Numbered from the stretch's first letter, positions 32,641-43,703 are shown. The stretch is DNA of 64,000 nucleotides from Zasmidium citrigriseum (GCA_002786025.1 NHNW01000018.1:1-64000), one strand, 5' to 3'. Notes: a model not told the origin generated them from the letters alone. Program-made: numbers and translations.

Positions 32641-33606
32641 ATGTTGCTCCTCCTACCCCTGCTCGGCCTGGCCGGCGTCCAAGCCTCGCCAGTTCAGCCA
32701 GTCTACGTCTCTGCCAACACTGCCATCTGCTCCGTCGACCTCACCGCAACCAACCACGGCTCTCCTACGGCCAACTACAATGTCCAGATCGGCCGTCCAT
32801 TCATCGACGGCGCAGGCTGCGAACCCATCAACAACACCCTGACGACCGGCGTTGACATCGGGGTCTTTCAATACGACTGCTTCACCTCCGACGACGGCGC
32901 TACCACCAACCTGACCTTCGTGTCTGCTACCGGTCCATCGACCAACATCCAAGTCGTTGAGTCTCTCCAGAAAGCTTACCCCATGGTTCCCTTCCAGAAG
33001 AACCGCATCTGTCTCATGGCTGGCGTCGATGCTCCGGCTTCTTGGTCAACCCCAAACGCTAAGCGTGACTTCAAGGACTTCTTTGATGATCTCAAAAAAC
33101 AAGCCAAGAAGGCGCTGAAGTGGCTTGGCGAGAAGTCTGGTTTCACCGCTCCTGAGCAAGGCTTTGAGAAGCGTGACTCGGGCTTCCTCTTCGGTGACAT
33201 CGACATTGACCAACAGACGGTAAACGACATCCTGACGGCTTCCAAGATTCAGGGTCGTACCATAGCTGATGGCGGCAGCCTCCACGAGGGTTCCAAGATC
33301 TTCCCGAACATGGCCTATTGCACCTTCTGGTCCTTGTCGACTCTCTCAAAGCCCACGGACATGGGTCGTGTTGCTGCCCGGGTCGGTCGTCCCTACATCA
33401 ACGGCGCCGGCTGCAAGCCAATCGAGCGAACCTTGAGTAAGATGCTTGGTGGTATCTCCAACTATAAGTGCGTCAATGATGAGCTTGGTGGCACTCGTAT
33501 CGAGTTCGATACCCTCGACCCGGAGTACACCGCCATCTCCACAGCTTTGGGCACGGCGTACCCGGATGTCGACTTCGTCGGTCAGCATTACTGTGGCCGG
33601 TACTGA
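32641..33606 (+). CDS. Secreted two-domain protein with Kex2-bounded internal basic peptide
   Basis: Uninterrupted, 321 residues; start chosen because MLLLLPLLGLAGVQAS is a signal peptide while the upstream frame is not protein-like. Two homologous domains follow: A (cysteines 30, 60, 80, 124) and B (227, 258, 277, 318), with near-equal spacing and the shared core GRPFIDGAGCEPI / GRPYINGAGCKPI. Between them, Lys-Arg pairs at 141-142 and 177-178 flank residues 143-176, whose first half (FKDFFDDLKKQAKKALKWLG) looks like a lysine-rich amphipathic helix. Kex2 cleaves after Lys-Arg in the Golgi, so the protein may mature into two disulfide-rich chains plus a free peptide. No family recognised. The domain-peptide-domain order recalls Kex2-processed killer preproproteins such as KP6, but I see no sequence likeness I can vouch for. 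Confidence 0.85.
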   Translation: MLLLLPLLGLAGVQASPVQPVYVSANTAICSVDLTATNHGSPTANYNVQIGRPFIDGAGCEPINNTLTTGVDIGVFQYDCFTSDDGATTNLTFVSATGPSTNIQVVESLQKAYPMVPFQKNRICLMAGVDAPASWSTPNAKRDFKDFFDDLKKQAKKALKWLGEKSGFTAPEQGFEKRDSGFLFGDIDIDQQTVNDILTASKIQGRTIADGGSLHEGSKIFPNMAYCTFWSLSTLSKPTDMGRVAARVGRPYINGAGCKPIERTLSKMLGGISNYKCVNDELGGTRIEFDTLDPEYTAISTALGTAYPDVDFVGQHYCGRY

Positions 33607-33833
33607 TGCGGATGATCCTTTTCCATGATTCTTTTGTTGCTTAGCGTTGGCGGCGTATTGCATGCCCAAACACCCCTGCGTTGATTTTGCGTTGAAACAG
33701 ACAGACTGAAATTCGTGCATTCAAACCATTCTCCACGCTTCTCTTCATTCCAATGCTCTTCATAGTACCTTCAGTGACTTCAACTCTTCCTGCCCATTCG
33801 GGATAGCCTGATTATGCAATGCTCCTTCCCTCC

Positions 33834-34076
33834 TCATATCTCTTCAACAATAGTCTCCTCCGGCGAGATCATCCTCCATACAAGCTCCACCAGTCTCTTC
33901 ACCTTCTTCGTCAACTTATTCTTCCCAATCTCCTTCATCAACTCGTCCCATTCCTTCTCCTCCTGCTTGCGCTCGCGCAAGATCTCCACAGAGTCTCTCG
34001 TTCTCAAGTGTAAAGTGCCTAAAAAGGCTGTATCGGTGATGTCGATATGCTCCCTACGGGAGCGGGCGTTCGGCAT
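33834..34076 (-). CDS. Hypothetical charged small protein
   Basis: 80 residues, rich in Lys, Arg and Glu, predicted mostly helical (EILRERKQEEKEWDELMKEIG, TKKVKRLVELVWRMI). No signal peptide or known motif. The long charged pattern is more protein-like than its shadows on the other strand, but an upstream exon may be missing. Confidence 0.38.
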   Translation of the reverse strand: MPNARSRREHIDITDTAFLGTLHLRTRDSVEILRERKQEEKEWDELMKEIGKNKLTKKVKRLVELVWRMISPEETIVEEI

Positions 34077-35336
34077 GATGGTGTGATTGATGTGAGCTCA
34101 AATGAGCTGGTTGGCGGTGCGGTGGTTGGTGACGGCCTTCGCCTCAGTCGAACGTGTAGTTGTGAATGTTTGATCTTGCTTCTCCGACTCTATCCCCGTC
34201 GCTTGCTTGATGGCTATGGGTCTGTTGTTGATGATGGAGGTCTGATGGAAATCAGAGAATGTTGGAGATTGAGGCACCGAGCTTGTGAAGTCGTGCTCGA
34301 TGTGGTTGTCGTGAGGTGGCGAGCAAGGCACTGCGGCAGCAAGGCACCAGCCAGGGGCGACATCACTCAACAATTTCATCAAAAAGACATCCAACACCCT
34401 CAAAACGATCCAAATAAACCTCCTACACCAAAATAATTACGCCTCCTACCCACAGATATGCTCCTCGCCCAGCGCAAAAAAATCTCAAAAAGATAATTCT
34501 CATGAAGATCTCAGATCTCCGGAGTCGAACTCCTGACTTCTCGATGGCGGGCTTGATGTGAAGTCACTGTGATTAACGAATCAGCCAAATGCTCTCTGGG
34601 TTCTCTTCCGTACCGTACGCACGGCGCGGCAATCCGTACGCACGGCTCTGGAATTGGAAGTCGCTGCACACTCGCAGTATATAAAAGTCAATCTAGGTCC
34701 TGCCGAAGTTCACGCGTTAGCTGGTGAGACTTTGGGAAGTTGCGATTGTCGTGCGGGCTTGCATGTTCCTGCCGATGCGTACTGGTATTATGGAGGTGTA
34801 TGCGGGCTTGGATATTACAATTGCGTCGTCGCCATGCACGACGGGCTATTCTACAATTCCATGCCCCAAGGCCTTGTAGGGCAACTTTCGGATTGCGCGT
34901 CTTCTACGAAATGCCCATATTGCTTGACAAGTCATGAAGTTTTATTACTTTTCCGTTGTGATCTACGCGTTGGGAGCTTCCAACGACAGCATCCATCAGC
35001 GGCGAACGAGGTCAGACAGGTCAAGTATCGTCCACGGCCTGAGACGCGAGAATCTCGCTGGCCAGCAGGCGACGAGGGTTAGAAGAGACTGGATATGTCA
35101 CGAGCAGTTCTTTTGCAGCAGCCAATGCTGATGAAGCCACCATCATTCGAGAGTTGTATGACAGGTATGCAGCGAAAACGTAAGGAAGCAGGCGAATGAG
35201 TGGGGTTCCACAGTCAACTTTGATCCACGGTCTCGACATCAAGCTATCATATCCATGCTACCCAGCCATCCATCACCCGTTTTCGTTTGCTCTCAGTCTT
35301 TGTAGATCAAGATCCTCCTGTCGCACAATACCATTT
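34077..35336. other. Intergenic with tRNA-like promoter boxes and an orphan TATA box
   Basis: On the minus strand TGGCTGATTCG (34587-34577) matches the Pol III A-box pattern and GTTCGACTC (34530-34522) the B box, but no full cloverleaf folds (see findings). A good TATA box (TATATAAAAG) on the plus strand near 34678 is followed by no clear gene. A poly-T run lies near 35373. Confidence 0.35.
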
Positions 35337-36210
35337 CTAGGGCCTCTGTTGGCACTGCTTCTTCGAGTGTGTAGTATTTTTTTTTTTCCGAAGATTTTGC
35401 CATTGCCAATCTCGAGTCAAGAAGTAAGTATGATGAGGAAATTTGAACAATGGACCTGGCTGATTGAGCCCAGCCCACCGCACGGCCGCGTGGCGTGTAG
35501 ACCAGAACACTGAGAGCTTCCTCAAGAAATCTCGACTCTTCATCACGGCGTACCAACGGTCAGCCGCAGCACAGTGGAGCGTCAATCGATCGACCTCTAC
35601 CTGGGCTGCAAATTGTAAGCAATTCCCGTGCGAGAACCTCAAAAGACATTGTGAGGATCACTTACACATATACTTTCCAGACACTGCAAACCATTGAGGA
35701 AGACAGGGATCACAAATGATATGCTTCTTCTCCAAAAACCCCACTCCGCACAGTCGCCAGACAGGCCGAACATGTCCCTTTCGACCACCAGGTCTGCTTT
35801 TGGTGCAAAGCTCTCCACATTGTCCTGCGGACAGCGATCTCAAACTTCGGATCACCCGTCTTCAATAATGCCCTCAGCACCTCTTTCCGCTCGTCTGCGC
35901 TTCGAATCCCTGTGAGACTCTCTTTCAGCTCCGGAAGCCGGTCCTCCAAGTCGCGCATGAAGTGGAAGTTGCTGGCTGCACGGCAGCTGTTTCGAAGGAG
36001 AAGATGAATATAGCCGTGCTGGGCGCCTACTCGGGCGAGGAGATTGAAACCGCCGACTATGGGAGGGTGGAGTTGGATAAAGTGTTCGATGATGTCGAGA
36101 TCGTTCGCTTCGTCAATTTGCGCGGCAAGTTGAGCCAGTCGCTGGGCTTTCTGGGCGGGTGTGCGAAGGTCGGGCTGGCCGAAACGAGGAAGGCGGATAT
36201 CCGTTGCCAT
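35337..36210 (-). pseudogene. Truncated, frameshifted copy of the zinc-cluster gene at 36951-38840
   Basis: Exon 1 (36210-35666) matches the neighbour: DLRTPAQKAQRL vs DTRTPAQKALRL, GGFNLLARVGAQHGYIHLLLR vs GCFNLLTRAEARHGYVRLLLR, KGTCSACLATVRSG vs KNTCSGCGRSARTG. At a run of four Cs (plus strand 35739-35742) the frame shifts; the next frame continues LEKKHIICDPCLPQW, aligned with LLDGHHRVCKRCVKDW. A GTAAGT donor (35665) and TTTGCAG acceptor (exon 2 from 35605) sit at the same place and phase as in the intact gene. Similarity (AQVEVDRL vs AQEEVDEV) fades within about 60 residues, and the rest is missing. Unspliced and unrepaired, it would give a 166-residue protein. Confidence 0.75.
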
Positions 36211-36950
36211 GATAGACTCGTACGCTTTTGCAGGCGAAGATTGTGATCTCCGTGCTTTCGAGATACGGTTCGGATCGGAGATGACTCAAGGAGAGAAAGG
36301 GGTGGTCAAGGTCGCCGTACCTGCCCTGCTGCATCGTCTGGGATGTTTGTGCTGACGCGCAGCTTTGCAACAAACTGCCGGCATACATGTAAAGCCCCCG
36401 TACATGAATCACTGAGCAGTTGCATTTCGCACCAACCTGGAAAGATTAACCGACAAGACATGCATTGTTAGACGCTCGTCGAAGCTGCGCTTAGATCAGA
36501 GACGGTGGCTGATCAATGTAAAAGGGAACAGGAAGATGACAACAAGTATTATTTCAAATATTTTGATTGAGCTACCTACGCTGATCTCAGAGACGGTGAA
36601 CGGAACTGAGCCAATGATCATACACTCGCTCCTCTGCCCAGACTGTAAAAAAGCGAGATCTGGACTGAACCATTTTGCTCTCGCATTCGCGACCCGTATT
36701 GGAAAGGAGAAAGCCTTCCATCGTTCCGGAACGGCCTGTAAGTGAGCGAGCTGTCGCAGGAACCGTCTCCAGGAGTAGCCGCTACCGGGAAGTATTGCTT
36801 TTACTTGCACTCCAAAGAAGAGCAAGAGCTGAAGCCAGTCTTCATGCCGACAGCGTTCCACATAATCGAATCTATGATTGCAGAGGGATCATCTGCTCGA
36901 CTGCGACTGGCTATCATATCCATCGTCTTTCTAGGTCAGTGATGCTCAGG
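36211..36950. other. Spacer between the tandem copies
   Basis: No supported gene. A small direct repeat, GTCAGTGATGCTCAG / GTCAATGATGCTCAG, lies at about 36935-36964 just beyond the 3' end of the intact copy. Confidence 0.45.
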
Positions 36951-38840
36951 TCAATGATGCTCAGTGCTGCCGTTGGCTGGTACCGCTGCCGCCTCGCTCG
37001 AATCTCCGCGATGGTAGATGAAGATGGTGTCCCCAATTGTGCGCAAGAGTCCTGCTTCAGACATTGCCGTATCAGGAAGACATATATTTGCCCTCCAGTT
37101 GAAAGTGATCAGCCAAGCTGCAAGGTGCATATTCGCATCGGTGTCCTTTGGTAGGCGGTAGTGCACCTTGTACTTCTCTAGGAATCGCGCAGCCTTGCGA
37201 CGGAACTCCGGACAATTCAGATAGACCCAAAGCTGCCTGGCTGCCGCATAATGAAGGATAAGCCGAACCATGTCCTCGGTGGTGAACCAACTGTGATGAT
37301 CATAGATTTCCCAGAGGTCGAAATCCACTTCCGGTATGCTCAGGCTAGCCGGTGCTGGAGTCCCATCTCCAGTGATGGTGCGGTTGATCAGGTCGTAGAG
37401 CTTGCGCCAGTCGGTGTGCCTCGTGGATAGCTCCAATCGTTGGAACTCTTCAGCTACGGCAGCGTGGAAACTTTCCTTGGCGAGTCGTTGGACTTCGTAC
37501 ATTGGCAGGCTATTTCGTATGCCATGCGCAAGAGCTACAGCAAACCGAAAGCCCGACTGCGTGAGTGGAACTTCTGAAAAGAGATCAGTAGATGGCCCAT
37601 ATGAAACGGAAGGGACATGTATCTCTTACCGCCCTGTTGCTTCAACTCGTTCAAGATCAACCAAAATCCCTGACGCACTCCGTTGTAGTCTTCCTCATGC
37701 TTTTCGCACATGGTGCGAATGTTGGACGGACTCAATGTCCTCAGCTTCTCATCGTCTCCACCAAAAGCCAGTATCGTCAGCTCTCGAACAAGTTCGGAAT
37801 GGAGATCGGATTGCCGGAGTCGCTGGTGGAGTTCAGGGCGACCCTTCTTAGACAGCTCAAGTACATCGAAGGGGTGTCCATAGAATGAACGAATGCCGAT
37901 CCATGCACTGTCCGAACCATAGCGCCATTCCATATGCTGGTGTCGGTAGCAGGCAAACATTGCGGTGTACTGGCAATAGTTCCTTGCCATCTGAAGCCGA
38001 GTAGGCTGATTCAAAGGGCCTTGGAGTGTATTCAGTCTCACTTTGTGCACTACTTGCGCCAGATGATCGGTTGCTTCAGCCGTTTGATACGCCATAATCT
38101 CATCGCGGTGTGATCCGGTCAAGTCAAGGCGAGCATCAGGGTACCACCGAGTATAGAAGCCAAGCCAGACCTCGTCGACTTCTTCTTGTGCTATTTACTT
38201 GTCAGCGCCATGTGTTTAAAAGCCCAAACCACGACCCACAGCGCAAATGATCCGAACTTATGCACCAATCCTTGACACATCTCTTGCAGACTCGGTGATG
38301 GCCGTCCAAAAGACCAGTTCTTGCGCTTCTGCCACACCCAGAGCAGGTGTTCTTCGCCCACGGGGTATCCTTTCTGCGAAGTGCTCTGTTGAGGACACGA
38401 GCAGCAGCCTTTTGGTGCTCCATATCAGAGCGTCGAAGTACCTCGCAAAGAACTCGCTTGCGATCTGCCCTCGCTGTTACGCCATGTAGCGCTAGTCGAA
38501 GCGCCGGTATGTGGCGACTCAAGTCGTACACAAGGTCCTTGTTTCTGGCGATCTGGAAATCGTCACGGAGGAGCAGTCGCACATATCCATGACGGGCCTC
38601 GGCGCGAGTGAGGAGGTTGAAGCATCCCATGATGAGGGGATGTCGGTCCACGATTGCCGTGAGGATGTCACCGTCGGTCGCATATCTGATGCTGTCGGTG
38701 AGGTATTGTAGGCGGAGCGCTTTCTGCGCCGGAGTGCGAGTATCTGGCTGGCCAGTTCGAGGCAATCCTGGTGGTGGTGGAGGAGGAGGAGGAGGTGGCA
38801 ATGCTTGCTGTACCGGAGCGCCAATCGCAAGCGGCGTCAT
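36951..38840 (-). CDS. Lineage-specific protein with central cysteine cluster, function unknown
   Basis: Three exons (38840-38240, 38190-37630, 37573-36951) give 594 residues. The first intron uses T|GTGGGT and AATAG, supported by the same phase-1 position in the decayed copy; the second uses GTAAGA, a TACTGAT branch and TTTTCAG. The N-terminus has a poly-proline tract of about ten residues, then a helical block with RTPAQKA and HGYVRLLLRDD. Near residue 165-195 comes CSGC-x-HHRVCKRC-x-W, a possible two-pair zinc site. The C-terminal two thirds are helical and Trp-rich with no known motif. No signal peptide, so probably intracellular. Family not recognised. Confidence 0.75.
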
Positions 38841-41083
38841 GGTGAGAATCGGTCAATTGTGGAGAGCTGATGTGTCTTGTCGAAAGTGGCCGAGGTGTTG
38901 GAGTTGCAGAAGTCAAAAGTCTCGAGGAGAGAAGGCGACTTCAAGCTCGATGGGATCGGCGCGCTACCGAGCTTGAAGTCGGCTTTCCACTCCAGCACAA
39001 GCACGGCCGCGAGCGAAACACAGGCCCACGCCATTGAATGCATTCCATTCTCGCCCCTCCTGCCAGCTACCGGATCCAAGGCACCATCGACATGTAAGGC
39101 GAGGGGAAAGCGCCTGGAGTCCAAGGCATTCAACAGGCCACTTCCACCGCCTTGATTTCAACACAATCGATGCACAACGATTTCACCGTCGCATTCCATT
39201 GAGAACAATCCACCAACGCCGGCCGAGACGTTGATACTTCTGCTCGAGGTGACATTGCAGCGCCTTGTCATCTAGGCCTTTGAACTATGGCAGGTCTTTC
39301 ATCCAAACTGGAGCATTCCTCGGTCTTTGAAGAGCCCAGAGTGATTATGGAATCCAAAGAGGAAGACCCGAGCCGTGTATGAACGAGCGCTGTCAAAACG
39401 CTTTGCAAGGGCAGCCAGGAGCAGCGGTGAGGTCTCAGCAGGCCTGCTACCGCAAGATAACAAGCAATCCGCATCGTCTAATTTGCTCGTTTGCCCAAGA
39501 AGCTTCCACAAAGGCGCTGTGGGAAGAGTTGCAAGACGCGCACAGCAAAGAACGCGTCCTGCCGAAGGAGAATGAGAGACCGCATGCCAGCCAGAAAGAT
39601 TCAAGACCAAGCCAGAATATCCATATCAGCCCAAGATCCGAATTGGCAGCCGAGGAGAAACGTTTCGAGCTGCTCTCACGTCAAAATTGGCGCATCGTTT
39701 AATCCCTCTGCCAATCTGCTGTAGGCGGTGCCGTAAGAACCGCACAGCCGCATCGCTGGATCGAGTCCGTTGGTAAGCACATCATTGCTGTCAGGCGAGC
39801 ATGGAATATCAGGCTTTGTGGATGACAACAAGGGGGATTTCCCAATATTCGATGAACGTAGGTGAGTGAAAGGGAAAGAGTGAAGTGAAAACAAGCTCAC
39901 CGGGGAACATCGGTGTGAAAGCCGAAGGATCCACATTCCACCGACCCAAAGCCAAATTTTCCGACCGCACCCCTTCGCCAACACCCGCAATCTTTCAAAA
40001 TCTGGGAGCTTCTCAGATAGACTCACGGATCGTTCAGCGCCGCTGTACGTATCACCAGAAAGTATTGAGGACCCTCGACGCCCGCCGAAGCCAGGCAACC
40101 CTGGATGTCCCCAGTACGGCCTGTCGTCGAGTGCTTCCATTTCCTAGGCCTCTTCGTTACGATTTTTGCGGGACGAAATGCTTTCCTGAATCTACGAACT
40201 TCTGTGCACTGTTCATTCCAAGATGACGCTCTGCTCCGCCCGGCTTATCCCAAACCACACATCAATCGTCAGGGCACCTGCGAGAGAGTTCAAAGTCAAT
40301 ATCGAAAACGGGATGGAAGATATGAATGGAGGAAAATTGAAACTGAAAGTGTTCCGCAAGGCTTTACGGCATCGTCATGCTACGAGCGAAGAGGCGAAAG
40401 CGGCGGATTGGACTGCTCTGTAGCGAGGACGTACATTCTATCAGATCTGTGTTTTGGTATTCTAGCTGCTGCGTCGAACCTCTTTCCAGATTTAATAGCC
40501 CTAAGGTACGACAGTAAATTCCTTTGAGCAGGCTGTATATTTCCGCAGCATGACGATCGTTGAAAGGCGGCAGGAGATATTGGCTTTGAGAGCGTGATGG
40601 TGATCAAGTGTTCTTTCACTCCTTCGGAGGACTATCATGCTGTGCTTGGAGGTAGGAACTCAACTCCCTTGACCGTATAGAAAGTCTTTTGGAGAGCAGA
40701 ACATGATCGAAGGGCGAACATTTTTGGATCTGACGAAAGGATGCAGTACGCAGGCAGACCATCCAAATAAATCCGGTCTGGAATGACTGACCGAGGCAGC
40801 AACTGATGTGAAACGTTCAACTGCGTTTTCGACGTAACCAAAAAGCAAAACTCATGTCCAAAAACGTAAAATCTCGTTGGGAAGATCGCACAACGATATC
40901 ACACCTGATGGACAGATGGAAAAAGTGCAAAAAAAGAATGTCACTGATTAGCTGTTGCAGCTTCGGTCGGTGTGACTTGAACTTGGAACTTGTGGGTAGA
41001 TTGTTTCTGGGATCGAATTAGTAAGTAGTTCTGGAATGCCCTTACTCACTTCGCCACGCCGGGTCCCAAGTGCTAAGAGCTCG
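38841..41083. other. Long intergenic, no supported gene
   Basis: Many short overlapping frames. The most protein-like is plus 40223-40423, ending KALRHRHATSEEAKAADWTAL, but it has no recognisable domain or splice partner. Nothing I can call. Confidence 0.4.
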
Positions 41084-41148
41084 ATCTCCCCACCAGTGCG
41101 GCTTCTGGTGGGGAGATGGTGACTCTGCTTTCTTTTCAGTATATAAAA
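41084..41148 (+). promoter_or_regulatory. Perfect inverted repeat followed by a TATA box
   Basis: ATCTCCCCACCAG (41084-41096) and its exact reverse complement CTGGTGGGGAGAT (41105-41117) surround an 8-base loop. Both arms contain GTGGGG, which fits the CreA/Mig1 consensus SYGGRG, one on each strand. A TATATAAAA box lies about 22 bases further on (41140-41148). This looks like a core promoter with a palindromic operator, but the gene it serves is unclear; the next gene model starts about 730 bases downstream. Confidence 0.5.
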
Positions 41149-41876
41149 CTCAACACCGTGCCTTCCTTCACTCGTCACTTTGTGCGGTCCACGTCATCAA
41201 GGCACCAGCGGCGTGCAGGCGCGCAAGTGCTTGTTGGAAAACATAGTGCGCATTGCATCGGATGTAGCGCTACCACGAAGCAGATGTGAGAGGCCTACTG
41301 CGCAATCTACGCGATTCTGTGATTGCTTGCTACTTGAGATGTCTTTATCCTGATGCCTTTGAGGTTTCAGTGATCATTGAACCTGTTGTCACAGTCTAAT
41401 GATGCTCTCCGCACAAGCCCGTTCTCATCGCAGTCGCACCTGCCGACCTGGACTCGTTCCGCTTCACTCAAACTGTCGGACCGCACGCAGCATCTTCAAT
41501 AATACACACAATGACCTTCAAGAGCAACCACGAGCATGTGCGATGGTACTGCGCTGCGGGACTGCACGGTTGCCAACCAATGTTTGGCGAGAGTTCTGCT
41601 GTTGACGCCACAAGACCCGCCTTTCCATGGCCTGAGGCTTGGATCCCCTGCTTCAGAAGCTCACTCCGTGATGGTGAAGGACAAGAATAGAGTTTCAGTC
41701 GCAAGGCACTGCCACTCCTCAGACTACAACTAGTCGCTCGACTTTCAACCTCCGACACACTCAACACGTCCACCAGATCGCAAACCACTAGACCTCCAAC
41801 AACCCTCGAGACCATCCAAAACAACCACAGCAACATCGCTTCTCTATCTCACAGTACCACCACCACCACCATCAAC
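41149..41876. other. Downstream of the orphan TATA box, possibly a long 5' UTR
   Basis: No convincing coding frame; 41399-41605 is open but not protein-like. It may be the leader of the gene at 41877. Confidence 0.35.
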
Positions 41877-42185
41877 ATGCCAGTCACCTTCAACGCCGGT
41901 GCCTTTGTCCGCGTCAACCTCAAGGTCCCAGGCTTCCCCAACGGCTCCAAGTACGTCCGTGGCCACCTGGTCCGCTGTAAGTATTACCCACCAGCACGCG
42001 AGCTCAGAGCTCACCCCTTTACAGCCTACACCGTCGGCTCCGACATGGAGATTGAGCTCGACCCCAACGCGCTTCTGGTTGACGTCGACCTCGCCACCGT
42101 CCAAGTCCTCGACGTCCAAGTCGTCAAGCAGGGCCACTTCATCTCTGGCAGCGCCATCCACACCGTCATCAGAAGCGCTCCATAG
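41877..42185 (+). CDS. Small hypothetical protein
   Basis: Starts MPVTFNAGAFVRVNLKVPGF after a CACCACCATCAAC leader. A 48-base intron (41977-42024, GTAAGT donor, TTTACAG acceptor) is likely and gives 86 residues; because 48 is a multiple of three and the intron has no stop, retention would give 102 residues. The second exon alternates hydrophobic and acidic residues (LLVDVDLATVQVLDVQVV), beta-rich in appearance. No signal peptide or known family. A partial, decayed relative lies at 42830. Confidence 0.55.
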   Translation: MPVTFNAGAFVRVNLKVPGFPNGSKYVRGHLVRCKYYPPARELRAHPFTAYTVGSDMEIELDPNALLVDVDLATVQVLDVQVVKQGHFISGSAIHTVIRSAP

Positions 42186-42829
42186 AAAGAAGCCAAACGC
42201 CAAAACGCCCTACTGCGCTCCAAGGGCGAGGATGCATCGAGGCGATTGCGAAGGAGGGCTTACACACGGACGGTTCACGGAAGATTCTGAGCTGGCGCTC
42301 AGAAGGTGCTATTGATTCAGGCGCCTTGATACGGGAGAGGCGTACTATGCTAGATATGCCCAAATGAGACACGTTAAAACGAATTCCTTCACACTATTTG
42401 CGGTCGTAGGCAGGAAGTTCATCGCAGGGTCACGACTTGATCAAACAGCCTTCGGTTTATTAGCATCGTCGTCGATCACCTGTCGTCGTCGGCTTCACGC
42501 GCACTGCATTTGAAGCGCCGAGCATCGCGTATTGCTTTTGCACTCGGCCAATGTATGAGACAGCCTCGAGGACAAGTAACAGATTGTGACCATGAGCCAG
42601 GAGAAGGGATAAAGTTGACACCAATTACGGTAGAGAAAGGTCTCTTCCATAGGCCTAATCTTTCTCAAAACCTCAAATAGTATGTTGATTCGCCTTTGGT
42701 AAGCTAGCAAGCCGCAGACTCTAAGTTGCTGTGTCACGCTCGAGCCCCTTATCAGGTCAGAGTTGTTGCAAATTTCAGCCTCGCCAACCTCCACAACCCA
42801 ACTTCAACACGACCTCCCCGAGCCCGTCC
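42186..42829. other. Intergenic, nothing supported
   Basis: 3' flank of the small gene. Minus-strand frame 42495-42794 has no protein character. Confidence 0.45.
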
Positions 42830-42976
42830 ATGGCCAGCACCACCACATTCCTCGTCGGCGCCACTGCCTCCGCCCCAATCTTCCAAGCTGGCGACCGCAT
42901 AAAAGTCACCCGCTACGACGGGAACACCATCATCGGCACCCTCGCCCATCGCGAGTTCAGCCTTCCTACACCATGA
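42830..42976 (+). pseudogene. Decayed relative of the small gene at 41877
   Basis: Frame MASTTTFLVGATASAPIFQAGDRIKVTRYDG then IIGTLAHR resembles the neighbour's FNAGAFVRVNL and VRGHLVR, and a nearby frame continues SYTMIG where the neighbour has SYTVGS. No donor is visible between GTLAHR and the SYT part, so the reading frame is broken after about 48 residues. The similarity is short, so the relation is tentative. Confidence 0.35.
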
Positions 42977-43703
42977 TCGGACTGAGTAGGGTCCAGGGTG
43001 GGCCGTGGCTCGAGCCAGGCTGATCGATATTCCGCATGATGGCCATGCCAACACGGAGTGCCTTCGCGCTTTTGGTGTTTGGTCTGGCTGTATCGTGTAT
43101 CCAAGGAGTTTCTCTATGGCTTATTAGGTGCCTTGAAAATGAGTTCCTCTGCGAGGAGTTGGATCGGAAGACTGAGGAGCATTTTCAGGGGCTTCACACC
43201 AGATAGTCCTTTGGACCCAGAATCATGACATTCGAGTCATCGTGGATGATCAGGAGGCGCCTTCCAAGCACACATCATCGCCGGCAGCGCGAAGAAGATC
43301 TCTAGCTAGCCTCGACGAGCCCTCCTGCGATGGAACGTATGAAAAGTCAGCAGGCGTCTTGCGCAGCAGCTTATTTTCCACGCAGAAGGATCTGGATCGT
43401 AAGAGAAGGTTTGCACTACCGGCTGCCGGGTACTTTGCTCTAACAAGAGGATGAATCTGCGGCAGCAATGCAAATAATGCCTGAAAGACCTGATGATTAC
43501 AGTCCCGGAACTGAGGGCAATGTGCTCAGCAACAGGTTTGTGATGGCAGAGCATAGCCTTGGAAATTCAGTATTGATTCTGTACACTGCCGTGTTGGCGT
43601 TCAATTCGTTCCAGGTTTCTCTACAATAGAGCTTATCGAGTGTGAGCTATTCCGAGATCTTTCCAGAAAGCACCTCCTCGGTACCTTCTGCCAGGTATTC
43701 TGC
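42977..43703. other. Intergenic, nothing supported
   Basis: 3' flank of the sedolisin gene on the minus strand; no other gene. Confidence 0.5.

Noticed and set aside
32641..33606. Calling the Kex2-type protein a KP6 killer toxin homologue
   Set aside because: Only the layout (domain, cleaved peptide, domain) is similar; no sequence motif supports homology.
34515..34600. A complete tRNA gene on the minus strand
   Set aside because: A- and B-box matches exist, but the T-stem pairs only at one position and no acceptor stem closes; kept only as a low-interest finding.
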